NCBI RefSeq assembly: GCF_017942085.1
Contig: NZ_JAGKSP010000003.1
Span: 434,001 to 498,000 of the forward strand
Direction of reading: 5' to 3'
Source of the DNA: Paenibacillus lignilyticus
GTDB lineage: Bacteria; Bacillota; Bacilli; Paenibacillales; Paenibacillaceae
Length of the DNA: 64,000 bases
Below the pieces are notes generated by a model that was given only the letters and a program-made list of their open reading frames with translations, did not search any database and was not told where the DNA came from. Positions 44,163-53,003 of the stretch are shown here, piece by piece. The position numbers were made by a program, and so were the translations under genes. Position 1 is the first letter of the stretch. Each line of letters starts with the position of its first letter.

Positions 44163-44831
44163 CTACAGTGGTTTCAGCGCTAGCTTGGATTGCCCTTTCA
44201 AGCCTTCGACCATGGCATGCCATTCATCCGGCTTATTAGGCAGAGCCGAATAGTATTCCGTCAAGAACGCCACTACGAGCGATGCATCCAGTTCAGTGCG
44301 GTTCTCGTCCTGAGGCAAGAAACACAAATCCAGCCCGCCGACAGCCGCCCCATCTTCTTCCCAAGACGGGTGTACATAAGGGAAGTCAATCCGCATATAA
44401 CCGATATGCGACAGCACTTCACGACGAACAAACGGGTTCATCGGATAGACGCCGCCGAATTCATATTCTGCCAGCGTAGGATTGTAAATTTCGGCAAACA
44501 TGCCGATCGGATCGGTTCCGCTTTGCTGCGCCAACCGTTCCAAGTCACGCGAGCGGTTACGCATCAGAAACCGACCCGCACCCAGCCCCGGACGACCGAC
44601 AATCGTAAAATCCGTCATCGCGACTTGCATACCGGGATAGTAGCGATATTCCGTTGTGCCGACAACCTCGCCTTCATGCACCGCTACATAGACGTGAATG
44701 CTCGGATCCTCGAGAGGACCGGCCCATTTCTCGAATGCAAGCACTTCTTCCTTCGGGAAAATGGTTTTCATCAAGTCATGCATGCTCTTGAATAAGGGAT
44801 TGTCGATCGATTGAATGCGTATGTAGTCCAT
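44163..44831 (-). CDS. GNAT-like acetyltransferase
   Basis: A 222-residue protein with a GNAT-like N-terminal half (VGTTEYRYYPGMQVAMTDFTIV, then GRPGLGAGRFLM near residue 80 as a relaxed acetyl-CoA site). The C-terminal half carries FGGVYPMNPFVRREVLSHIGYMRIDFPYVHPSW, which I do not recognise from a named family. GAGGAAG lies nine bases before ATG 44831. It is the third gene after the nitrilase and the other GNAT gene, 17 bases from the latter. Confidence 0.78.
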   Translation of the reverse strand: MDYIRIQSIDNPLFKSMHDLMKTIFPKEEVLAFEKWAGPLEDPSIHVYVAVHEGEVVGTTEYRYYPGMQVAMTDFTIVGRPGLGAGRFLMRNRSRDLERLAQQSGTDPIGMFAEIYNPTLAEYEFGGVYPMNPFVRREVLSHIGYMRIDFPYVHPSWEEDGAAVGGLDLCFLPQDENRTELDASLVVAFLTEYYSALPNKPDEWHAMVEGLKGQSKLALKPL

Positions 44832-44848
44832 GGCTTATAACTTCCTCT

Positions 44849-45514
44849 CTATTCGTGTATAAATGGATTCTTCCACTCCATAATTGCGGCATAACCGCAG
44901 GATTCTTCGTCCTCCAGATAATGCTGCGCAACGCCGACCGGCAGTCGCCCGCAGCGCATCAGAAACGAGATTACGGGATCATTGTACAAGCCCGTTGTAA
45001 TCCCTTCTAAATATTCCGACGCCGATACCTTATCTGAATACCGATGATAGCCCGGCATCCGTCCGCCGCCAAGCAGTCTCCTCAACTGAAGATGCACGAC
45101 AATCTCATACATGCTTTGCATAAGCCATTTACCGATGCCGGCTTTACGCATTTCGGGAATGACGCATAAATCCACGACATATAACGTTGTACCATCAGGA
45201 TCGTGATTGCGAATGTATCCGCTGTCCGTGACAGCCTCCCAGGTATGTTCGCCCTCCAGCTGCGACTCTCTTACAAGAAGCCCCGTCATGGAGCCGATTA
45301 AACGGCCATCCATTTCCGCGCATATCGCACCTTCCGGAAACCGAGTAATATGCTCACGCAGCTGCGTTTCATTCCACCATAGCTCGGAAGGAAACGGAGG
45401 CGGAAAGGAGGCCCGCTGAATGGCGATCATTCCCTCGATATCGGAGATACCGTAATTGCGGATCACAATTTCGACTGGTTTGCCCATATGGTAGACAATC
45501 AACTGTTTCCGCAT
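44849..45514 (-). CDS. GNAT family N-acetyltransferase (YhcX N-terminal-like)
   Basis: A 221-residue GNAT enzyme. The acetyl-CoA loop is VVDLCVIPEMRKAGIGKWLM near residues 112-131. The segment after it, RLLGGGRMPGYHRYSDKVSASEYLEG, is like the GNAT domain that in B. subtilis YhcX is fused to a nitrilase domain. Here the nitrilase is a separate gene 37 bases upstream, so the pair probably acts together. GGAGGG lies six bases before ATG 45514. The substrate is unknown. Confidence 0.85.
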   Translation of the reverse strand: MRKQLIVYHMGKPVEIVIRNYGISDIEGMIAIQRASFPPPFPSELWWNETQLREHITRFPEGAICAEMDGRLIGSMTGLLVRESQLEGEHTWEAVTDSGYIRNHDPDGTTLYVVDLCVIPEMRKAGIGKWLMQSMYEIVVHLQLRRLLGGGRMPGYHRYSDKVSASEYLEGITTGLYNDPVISFLMRCGRLPVGVAQHYLEDEESCGYAAIMEWKNPFIHE

Positions 45515-45551
45515 CGCTCACCCTCCCCTCCTCCGGAAATCGATCGCACGC

Positions 45552-46415
45552 TTACGACCAGTCGCAGTATAAATCGGTGCGGCGGTCGCGCCAAGTCGTA
45601 ACCGATCCGGCAGCACGCACATCGTGAAGCAGCTGCACATTGAGATCAGCGACAACAAGCATATCATCATTAATGATGCCTTCTGTCATGATGCCGGCAG
45701 GAGGGAATGGAATGTCGTTTGGAGAAATAACAGCCGCTTGACCGTAATTAGCTCGCATAAAATCAACTTTGCGCAGCGAACCAACGGTACCAGTCGTCAC
45801 AATGTAGACTTGGTTCTCGACGGCCCTTGCATGACAGCAGTAGCGAACCCGGTAGAAGCCATGCCGGTCATCGGTGCAGGAAGGACAGAAAATAATGTCC
45901 GCCCCTTTCGCCCGCGCCATCCGGACCACTTCCGGAAATTCGATATCGTAACAAGTAAGCATCGCGATTGTGCCATGCTCGGTATCAAAGACGCGCAAGG
46001 ATTCGCCATGCGACATATTCCATTCCTCGCGTTCGGTAGGCGTCATATGCAGCTTCGCCTGCTGCTCCACACGGCCGTTTGGGTAGAACAGATGCGCTGC
46101 ATTGTTTAGCTTGCCGTCCCCGGCATCAATGACATGCGTGCCGCCAACGATGTGCACTTGATATTCCGCTGCGAGTGATTGAAATAGTTCTATGTAGCGA
46201 TCCGTAAAGTCAGGCAGTCTTTCAATCGACAACGGTCGTCCCTCATCGTCTCCGATGGAGAGCAATTGCGTCGTGAAAAACTCCGGAAACAAAATAAATT
46301 GAACGCCATATTCAGATGCATTCCGAACATAGTGCCGAACTTGATCGGCAAATTGTTCGAAGCGTTCGATATCTGCCAGCTTGTACTGGACAGCGCAGAC
46401 ACGTAAACTCCCCAT
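45552..46415 (-). CDS. Carbon-nitrogen hydrolase (nitrilase superfamily)
   Basis: The 287-residue protein has the nitrilase triad: Glu in LFPEFF near residue 45, Lys in AKLHMTPTE near 120, and Cys in LTCYDIEFPE near 155. The superfamily hydrolyses amides or nitriles. It is the first gene of a unit with two GNAT genes. The start is ATG 46415 (GGTGAG upstream) rather than GTG 46424. The pairing mirrors YhcX-type GNAT-nitrilase fusions split in two. Confidence 0.9.
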   Translation of the reverse strand: MGSLRVCAVQYKLADIERFEQFADQVRHYVRNASEYGVQFILFPEFFTTQLLSIGDDEGRPLSIERLPDFTDRYIELFQSLAAEYQVHIVGGTHVIDAGDGKLNNAAHLFYPNGRVEQQAKLHMTPTEREEWNMSHGESLRVFDTEHGTIAMLTCYDIEFPEVVRMARAKGADIIFCPSCTDDRHGFYRVRYCCHARAVENQVYIVTTGTVGSLRKVDFMRANYGQAAVISPNDIPFPPAGIMTEGIINDDMLVVADLNVQLLHDVRAAGSVTTWRDRRTDLYCDWS

Positions 46416-46448
46416 AGTTCTCACCGCCTTTGTAAGCTTCGAAAATGA

Positions 46449-47804
46449 TTATTTGCGCAATGGCAGCGCAATCGAGATGGTCGTACCTTGTTCAGGTTTG
46501 CTGAATACGTCGATTTGACCTTCATGCAAATCTACAATCCGCTTGGCGATGGACAACCCAAGTCCGGCACCGCCGGTGGATCGGCTTCTGGCGCTGTCTA
46601 CGCGGTAGAAACGCTCGAACAAATGAGGAATTTCGTCCTCGGGAATGCCCATGCCTTTGTCCGAGACCGATATCCGGATAACGCCTTTATTCGCGCCAAG
46701 GGTAACATCGATTGGATCTTTGCTGTATTTGATTGCATTGTCAATGAGGATGACAAGCAGCTGCCTGATTTTGTCCTTATCTCCGATCATGCGAACATCT
46801 TGTTTGCCGGTATGTACGCGAATCATGCGTTGGAAGGTCATATGAAGCATATCCGCGGTTTCATCCGTCAGCTGCACGAGATTGAAATTTTCCAGATTGA
46901 GCCAATCTTCCTGCTCGGCTTGCGCCAGCTGCAGCATCGATTTGGTCAAGTTCTGCAACCGCTGCGATTCCTTGCTGATCGCTTCTATCGCTTCATCGCG
47001 AATGTTGACATCATCGCGTCCCCATCTTTTCAACATGCCCGCATAGCTGGTAATAACCGTTACCGGCGTTCTTAACTCATGCGAGGCATCGGCAACGAAC
47101 TGCTTCTGCCGCTCGAACGTACGATCCAGCCGGTCGATCATCTGATTAAAGGCGCGCGCAAGCTGAAGCAGCTCAGCAGATTGATCGCGCTGAGCCAGCT
47201 CGATCTGTCGCAGCTTCCCGCTGCGGTCAATCTCCCTCATTGTCTGCACCATGTGCTGAATCGGCGATGTTAATCTCGAAGTAAACCAATAGGTACCGAA
47301 GATGGCAAACAAGATCGCTCCGATACTGGTAATGGTCAACGCAATGACCAGAACCTGCAAGTAGCTGTCCAGCAGCGTCAGTTTACGGTAGAGCTCAAGC
47401 GTTCCGATCACCTGGCCGTCATGGAAGAGCGGCACCTTCATGTACAGCACTCGGCGGCCTTCCAGAAAGAACATCCCCGTATCATGCTGACTCGAAAATT
47501 CCGACTTCAGCGCAAGCAGCTCGGAGTCAGAGCCTTGCGAGTTCACGGTTCTGCCGCCTCGATCAACGATGCGTATGAGCTCGCTGATGTTATAGAAATC
47601 CCGAAGCAGCTCCCCATTGGATAACTGAGTGGGGTCGACGATTCGGGGATCCTCGAGCAGGATATTGACTTTATTCGTCAGCAGTTGATCCTCACTGCGA
47701 ATCGTGATTTTAATCACAAATAAATAAACGAAAATGTTAAACAGGATCAATATAAATATAAGCCAAAAAATCGTGAAAAACGTAAATCGTCTGCGCAGCG
47801 TCAT
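46449..47804 (-). CDS. Sensor histidine kinase
   Basis: The 451-residue membrane kinase has membrane helices at about residues 10-32 and 150-172, flanking an extracellular sensor of about 115 residues. A HAMP domain follows, then the phosphorylation site SHELRTPVT near 243 and the ATPase motifs DNAIKYS, DKGMGIP and GGAGLGLSIAKR. It overlaps the response-regulator gene upstream by four bases (ATGA). Architecture and length fit the B. subtilis YkoH/ArlS group. The stimulus is unknown. Confidence 0.95.
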   Translation of the reverse strand: MTLRRRFTFFTIFWLIFILILFNIFVYLFVIKITIRSEDQLLTNKVNILLEDPRIVDPTQLSNGELLRDFYNISELIRIVDRGGRTVNSQGSDSELLALKSEFSSQHDTGMFFLEGRRVLYMKVPLFHDGQVIGTLELYRKLTLLDSYLQVLVIALTITSIGAILFAIFGTYWFTSRLTSPIQHMVQTMREIDRSGKLRQIELAQRDQSAELLQLARAFNQMIDRLDRTFERQKQFVADASHELRTPVTVITSYAGMLKRWGRDDVNIRDEAIEAISKESQRLQNLTKSMLQLAQAEQEDWLNLENFNLVQLTDETADMLHMTFQRMIRVHTGKQDVRMIGDKDKIRQLLVILIDNAIKYSKDPIDVTLGANKGVIRISVSDKGMGIPEDEIPHLFERFYRVDSARSRSTGGAGLGLSIAKRIVDLHEGQIDVFSKPEQGTTISIALPLRK

Positions 47805-48499
47805 GCATCCGGCTCCTTGAGCATATAACCTACGCCACGAACCGTGTGGATGAGCTTATGCCTGTACCCTTTATCGATTTTCTGGCGCAAATAACGGATG
47901 TATACATCCACTAAATTCGTCTCGCCTATGAAATCATAGCCCCATACTTCGGACAAAATATCCTCTCGCGACTTCTCTTCATTCCGATGCTCCGCCAAAT
48001 AAACAAGCAGCTCGAATTCGCGCGGGGTGAGCTCGATCGCCAGATCCTTGCGGAAGACTTTGCGCGTGCGCAGCTCGATCGAGAGATCGGCGGCCTTCAG
48101 CACATCCGGACTCTCCGTCTCCTTCGGCTGCTGCTGAAAGATACGCAGCAAATTGCGAACGCGCGCAAGCAGCTCTTCCATCGCGAACGGCTTCGTAATA
48201 TAGTCATTGGCGCCATGCTCGAAACCGCTTACCTTGTCCGGAATCGTGTCACGTGCCGTTAATAGAATAATTGGGATTTGATTGCCGGATTGCCGCAGTC
48301 TGCGCAGCACTTCAATTCCATTTAGTTCAGGAAGCATCACGTCGAGAAGGAGCATATCCCATTCGCCGTTGTTGGCTTGTTCAAGTCCGCTCCTGCCGTC
48401 TGCGGCACGACCGACCGAATACCCTTCATGCTCTAGCTCAAGCTGAAGCACCCGTGCAATGCCGTCCTCATCTTCGATAACAAGAATGCGTTCGTTCAT
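47801..48499 (-). CDS. OmpR-family response regulator
   Basis: The 232-residue regulator has a receiver with phospho-acceptor Asp in LLLDVMLPE near residue 53 and Lys in ITKPFAMEE near 102. A winged-helix DNA-binding domain follows (ELTPREFELLVYLAEH, VDVYIRYLRQKI, VRGVGYML). It pairs with the overlapping kinase gene. The length and motifs resemble YkoG/ArlR. The site upstream of ATG 48499 is weak. Confidence 0.96.
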   Translation of the reverse strand: MNERILVIEDEDGIARVLQLELEHEGYSVGRAADGRSGLEQANNGEWDMLLLDVMLPELNGIEVLRRLRQSGNQIPIILLTARDTIPDKVSGFEHGANDYITKPFAMEELLARVRNLLRIFQQQPKETESPDVLKAADLSIELRTRKVFRKDLAIELTPREFELLVYLAEHRNEEKSREDILSEVWGYDFIGETNLVDVYIRYLRQKIDKGYRHKLIHTVRGVGYMLKEPDA

Positions 48500-48586
48500 T
48501 CTCGCTGTACACCCACTTTGTTATAGACTTAAACGGGACCAGCCCGTTCCCACTATCATAAAGAAGCAAAAGCGCCTTTGCAAGCG

Positions 48587-48617
48587 CCAAAGCCGCCAAT
48601 CCTAAGCTTGGCGGCTT
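48587..48617 (-). terminator. Terminator of ABC-F gene
   Basis: CAAAGCCGCC and GGCGGCTTTG arms (48590-48616) after the ABC-F stop. A second small GCGC hairpin with TTTTGCTTC follows on the minus strand. Confidence 0.85.
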
Positions 48618-48631
48618 TGTTCTCTACCTGT

Positions 48632-50194
48632 TTAGTTCATTGCGTGCTGCATCGACCATTGTTCGACATCCCATACCTTCGTTACCCAATCCTCGTAGAA
48701 ATCAGGCTCGTGGGAAACCAGGATAATGGTCCCTTTGTAGGACGCCAGCGCGCGTTTGAGTTCTGCTTTCGCATGAATATCCAAATGGTTGGTCGGCTCA
48801 TCGAACGCGACCCAATTGCTCTCGCGCATAAGCAGCTTGCATAGACGAACCTTCGCCTGCTCACCGCCGCTGAGCTGGTTCAGCGCTCGCGTGATATGCT
48901 CGTTCTTCAAGCCGCAGCGTGCCAGGGCCGCGCGTACTTCATGCTGATTCATGCTGGAAAACTCGTTCCATACGTCATCCAGCGGCGTTAAATTCGGCGC
49001 TTTCACCTCTTGCTCGAAATAAGCGGGGAACAAATAATCGCCACGGTAGATCGTGCCGTCAAGCGCATCGATTTTACCCAGAATCGTCTTCAGCAGGGTC
49101 GATTTACCTACGCCGTTGCAGCCGACAATCGCAATCTTGTCTCCCCGCTCCACAAGCATGTTCATTGGCGGAAGCAGCGGTTTGCTGCCGTATCCGATCG
49201 TCAGTCCCGTTGCTTCGAAGACGGTTTTGCCGCTTGTGCGCGCTTCTTTGAACACAAACGTAGGCTTCGCAGCTTCCTCCGGTTTCTCGATCCGCTCAAT
49301 CCGGTCAAGCTGCTTCTCACGGCTTTTTGCCCTGCCGCTGGTCGAAGCACGCGCTTTATTCTTCTGAATAAACTCTTCCTGCTTCTTGATATATTCCTTC
49401 TGCTTCTCATAGGCATCGATATGCTGCGCCTTGTTCATGTCCGCCATCGTCAAGAACTTCTCGTAGTTAGCGGCATAGCGAGTGAGCTTCGTGAACTCTA
49501 AATGATAAATCACGTTCACGACCTCGTTCATAAAGCCCGTATCATGGGAAATAAGAATAAAGGCGTATGGATAGTTCTTCAAGTAGTGCGTCAGCCATGT
49601 AATATGCTCTTCGTCCAAATAGTTCGTCGGCTCATCGAGCAGCAGCACCATCGGCTTCTCCAGCAGCAGCTTGGCCAGCAGTACCTTCGTACGCTGTCCG
49701 CCGCTTAGCGATGCGACATCCCGATCGAGACCAATGACACTCAAACCGAGTCCGTTCGCCATCTCGTCGACCTTCACATCAAGCAAATAGAAGTCGCCGA
49801 TTTCAAGCTCCTCTTGAATTTCGCCCATGCGAACCAGGAGCACCTCAAGCTGATCGGGATCGGCATCTGCCATTTGGCCCGCGATATCATTAAGCTCCCG
49901 CTCCAGTTCCAGCAAGGGAAGAAACGCGTCTTTCAGCACATCGCGAATCGTCTTGCCGGGAACAAGCTTCGTATGCTGGTCCAAATATCCGTATCTGACG
50001 CGAGGCGTCCACTCAACCTTCCCGCTGTCCTTTAACAATTTACCGGTTAAAATATTCATCATCGTCGACTTGCCCGTACCGTTCGCGCCGACCAGTCCGA
50101 CACGTTCGCCGGCGAGCAGCCGGAAGGAAACATTTTTGAATAACGTGCGATCACCGAAACTATGGGATAATTCCTCTATCGTCAATAAACTCAT
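48632..50194 (-). CDS. ABC-F family ATPase
   Basis: The 520-residue soluble protein has two ABC domains: Walker A GANGTGKS near residue 38 with LSGGQ, and GCNGVGKS near 347 with LSGGEQ. A charged linker (about 240-310) joins them, and there are no membrane segments. ABC-F proteins act on ribosomes (translation factors or antibiotic protection). The subgroup cannot be fixed by eye, so resistance should not be assumed. ATG 50194 or TTG 50200 is the start, with GGAAAG upstream. Its position 48 bases after the kinase-fusion gene may be fortuitous. Confidence 0.93.
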   Translation of the reverse strand: MSLLTIEELSHSFGDRTLFKNVSFRLLAGERVGLVGANGTGKSTMMNILTGKLLKDSGKVEWTPRVRYGYLDQHTKLVPGKTIRDVLKDAFLPLLELERELNDIAGQMADADPDQLEVLLVRMGEIQEELEIGDFYLLDVKVDEMANGLGLSVIGLDRDVASLSGGQRTKVLLAKLLLEKPMVLLLDEPTNYLDEEHITWLTHYLKNYPYAFILISHDTGFMNEVVNVIYHLEFTKLTRYAANYEKFLTMADMNKAQHIDAYEKQKEYIKKQEEFIQKNKARASTSGRAKSREKQLDRIERIEKPEEAAKPTFVFKEARTSGKTVFEATGLTIGYGSKPLLPPMNMLVERGDKIAIVGCNGVGKSTLLKTILGKIDALDGTIYRGDYLFPAYFEQEVKAPNLTPLDDVWNEFSSMNQHEVRAALARCGLKNEHITRALNQLSGGEQAKVRLCKLLMRESNWVAFDEPTNHLDIHAKAELKRALASYKGTIILVSHEPDFYEDWVTKVWDVEQWSMQHAMN

Positions 50195-50248
50195 GTTCAA
50201 GCTCGCTTTCCAATGATAATTAAGCGCCTTAATTGCTGCGCTCGCAAC

Positions 50249-51892
50249 TCATTGTATCACAGGATGTGATGGAATGTGCCGAGATACCCCAACTATTTCT
50301 TGCAAAATAGGCTGAAAGGCACGTTCCAGCAGGCTTAGCCAATTTTTGTGGGACGTAGCCCACTTGCCTGACCAGAGCAAATCGGCCAGCTGATCCGCCG
50401 GCAGCAGAGGAACGGAACACAACGGTTTCTCCGGAATGGCGGCCAACCATTCACTGCGATTGCGAAATGGCATATCTTTGTTAGCCACCCAATAGGTCCT
50501 GAGACGAGTCTTCGAGCGTTCGAAGCAAATGCGTTCCGCCGCTTGTAGTCGCTGCGGGGTCCATTTAGAAGGAGACGGATCAACAACGAAAATCAAAGCA
50601 TCGCATGCCGTCAGTTCCAACGTTAATTCATAGGTCGTGAGCCATTTGCCGGAGATATCGGTTAGAACGACAGTCGAATCAGCTGATTCTGACAGAAGCC
50701 GATATTTAAGTGTTGGCTCAGCATCTACTGAAGATAGGCGGCTATCCTCCTCCAGCGCATGCCATTTAATATGTTTGGACGGCGAATGAAAAGTTCGATA
50801 CTTGCCTTGCCACGTTTGTTGTGATATCGTCCGAAGCCGCTGCTGGGCTCCCGGTGTGTATAATAATGCGTGCCATTCCGGTTCGAGCTCCGGGTGCTCA
50901 ATCGCCGTGCATGAGATCCCTTGCTGCTCGAGTAAATGTGCCAGCGTGATGGTTATGAAGGTCGCGCCTGCGCCGGACGACAGCGAAGCGATCATGATGG
51001 TTTGGCTGCGATTTTTCCGGAGCTGCACAGTTTGACCGATCCTGTGGTGCGATGCGTCGAGATCGTCGCCTAAGCAGACTTCCAGCGCATGCTTAGCTTC
51101 CATCATGGAGCTGTATCTGCACACCGGGTTTGGATCGAGCATGCGGTATACTATTTCGGACATCTTAATGGGTAAATGGCTCGGTAACACATTACGTCTC
51201 GATGAACCGGTTCCCTCATTCGTCCCGTACCGATTGCCTCCGCTAAGCAAGTAGTAAAGCAAAGCACCTAAGCCAAATACATCCGTACGCGCGTCGCTCT
51301 GGTACTCCCCCCCTTGCTCCGGGGCTGAGAATCCGGGCGTTCCAAGCATGACCGTATCCTGAGCTTGGCCCGGCTTATATTCTCTGGCGATTCCAAAATC
51401 AATTAATCGCACAAAACCGCCGCGGTCCATCATCACATTCGTCGGCTTTAAGTCCCGATGAATAATCGGCGGATGCTGGCTGTGCAAATAGTGCAAGGCG
51501 TCGCACAGCTGGCTACCGATTGCCACGATGTCTGCAGGACGAATCACACCGCCTTGAGATGCCAGGTATGCTTGAAGTGTAATCCCATCGATGTAATCCA
51601 TAACTACTACTTCACAACCCAGCTCCTCCACGAGTGGGAAATAATCCACAATAAGAGGCAAATGGGGATGATTCAAACGCATCAGCAGCGACGCCTCTTC
51701 TGCTCCATCTACACCATCGAGCTTGTGGATCGAGGCGATCTTGAGCGCACGAAGCTTCCCATGCAAGCGCAGGTCCTCGGCCGCATAAACCTCACCCATT
51801 CCGCCTCTGCCAATTAATCCGGCAATACGATATCGACCGCCGATCATAAAGCCATCTTTAAGCAGCTCTTGTTTCCCGTTTGCTGTGCTCAT
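50249..51892 (-). CDS. Ser/Thr protein kinase fused to CpaE/ParA-like domain
   Basis: The 547-residue protein starts with a complete Hanks-type kinase (residues 18-275): Gly loop GRGGMG 28-33, Lys51, HRDLKPTN 145-152, DFG 165-167, APE 190-192. The C-terminal 250 residues start with IASLSSGAGATFITITLAHLL near 301, like the ParA/MinD fold. The P-loop lacks the usual Lys, as in CpaE/TadZ (GVGAT type). A later LIFVVDPS strand fits the same fold. There is no membrane helix or PASTA repeat, unlike PrkC. AGGGAGG precedes ATG 51892. The combination is unusual; the target is unknown. Confidence 0.88.
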   Translation of the reverse strand: MSTANGKQELLKDGFMIGGRYRIAGLIGRGGMGEVYAAEDLRLHGKLRALKIASIHKLDGVDGAEEASLLMRLNHPHLPLIVDYFPLVEELGCEVVVMDYIDGITLQAYLASQGGVIRPADIVAIGSQLCDALHYLHSQHPPIIHRDLKPTNVMMDRGGFVRLIDFGIAREYKPGQAQDTVMLGTPGFSAPEQGGEYQSDARTDVFGLGALLYYLLSGGNRYGTNEGTGSSRRNVLPSHLPIKMSEIVYRMLDPNPVCRYSSMMEAKHALEVCLGDDLDASHHRIGQTVQLRKNRSQTIMIASLSSGAGATFITITLAHLLEQQGISCTAIEHPELEPEWHALLYTPGAQQRLRTISQQTWQGKYRTFHSPSKHIKWHALEEDSRLSSVDAEPTLKYRLLSESADSTVVLTDISGKWLTTYELTLELTACDALIFVVDPSPSKWTPQRLQAAERICFERSKTRLRTYWVANKDMPFRNRSEWLAAIPEKPLCSVPLLPADQLADLLWSGKWATSHKNWLSLLERAFQPILQEIVGVSRHIPSHPVIQ

Positions 51893-51916
51893 CCGCTAGC
51901 CTCCCTAAGGCAAAAT

Positions 51917-51975
51917 GCAAAAAAGCATCCCGAATGCACAGACATCGTCTGCTCATTCGGGATGCTTTCCCGGTT
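51917..51975 (-). terminator. Terminator of the mrfA operon
   Basis: AAGCATCCCGAATG and CATTCGGGATGCTT are 14-base arms followed by TTTT on the minus strand. They lie just after the methyltransferase stop. Confidence 0.93.
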
Positions 51976-51986
51976 GTATCGTTTCT

Positions 51987-53003
51987 TTACCGTTTCACTA
52001 AGTATAACGTAATTTCATCGCGATTGTGGAACAATTGCTTCGCTTTCTTCAGCTCAAATGCGGTTTCCAGCTTCGAAATCACGTCGCGAATCGTCTGCAG
52101 CGGCTTCTTATGCATTAGCTTAATTGTGATGATCGCCGTTGCGCCATCTGTCAGCGCATCCGTTTTCTCCAATACAAGCTTCGCCATCTGCATCGGACTC
52201 CAGCTCATATCGCACACGAGCAAGTCAAACGTATTCGCCGGGAAGTTCACATCCGACGCGTTCTTCTTCATCTTCGTAAGACGCGGATAAGCTGCCAGCG
52301 TTGGGTGCAGCTCCGCAGGGTCAATCGCCGTCACGCGCAGTCCGCGCTCCAGCAGCAGATGCGTCCAACCGCCGGGAGCCGCACCGATGTCGAGCGCTTC
52401 GCGGAAGGTTTCGAAGTAGACCTTGAACGCTCGCTCCGCTTCAAGCAGCTTGAACTTCGCCCGCGAGATCTGTCCTTCCTCCCGTTGGAAGCGAACCGCA
52501 CCGCCGGGCCAATCCGACAGCTGCTCCGATGGAGTACCCCACCCCACGTATAGTTCTTCGGCTGCCGCAAAAATGGAGAAAATTTGATCGGGCGATTGCA
52601 TCGTCGTCTCTCCGCCCAGCTCCATAATGACAGCATCCAGCACAGCCTTTGTATCGGCAGCGGAATAGATAAACGGCGTTCCATCCAGCCGCCTCAGATG
52701 AATGGCCGTTGTCCCTTCCTCGCAGCGCATTCTCGCACCGCGCATCAGCTCCGAAAGCGCCTGCAAGTCGTCGGCATTGCCGTGGATCGGCAATGCGCGG
52801 TCAATCGGCTGAATATGTCTTAAGAAGATCGGTTCATTCGTCTGGATGAGATCCAGCATCTCTTCTCTGCTTAACGGAACCTCCATCTTGAATACTTCGC
52901 CTGCGATAAGCTGCGTAAATTTAATGCCGTTAATTTGCCTACGAAGCTCTTCCATTGCAAGCGACGCAAAACCATGATTAGCTGTTCCAATCCAATGACT
53001 CAC
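51987..53003 (-). CDS. FtsJ-like/RlmM-type SAM-dependent methyltransferase
   Basis: The 338-residue protein has an N-terminal THUMP-like region and a Rossmann methyltransferase core with LDIGAAPGGWTHLLL near 217. The K-D-K-E set of FtsJ-type 2'-O-methyltransferases is visible (K in RAKFKL, D in CDMSW, K in TIKL, E in RDEITL). The likely substrate is rRNA, by analogy with RlmM. The GTG start at 53003 has AGGAGG nine bases upstream and overlaps the ylmA-like stop (GTGA). It is the last gene of the eight-gene mrfA unit. Confidence 0.9.
   Translation of the reverse strand: MSHWIGTANHGFASLAMEELRRQINGIKFTQLIAGEVFKMEVPLSREEMLDLIQTNEPIFLRHIQPIDRALPIHGNADDLQALSELMRGARMRCEEGTTAIHLRRLDGTPFIYSAADTKAVLDAVIMELGGETTMQSPDQIFSIFAAAEELYVGWGTPSEQLSDWPGGAVRFQREEGQISRAKFKLLEAERAFKVYFETFREALDIGAAPGGWTHLLLERGLRVTAIDPAELHPTLAAYPRLTKMKKNASDVNFPANTFDLLVCDMSWSPMQMAKLVLEKTDALTDGATAIITIKLMHKKPLQTIRDVISKLETAFELKKAKQLFHNRDEITLYLVKR

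Noticed and set aside
48632..50194. ABC-F gene as an antibiotic-resistance determinant
   Set aside because: ABC-F proteins include many housekeeping translation factors; nothing in the sequence or context points to resistance.
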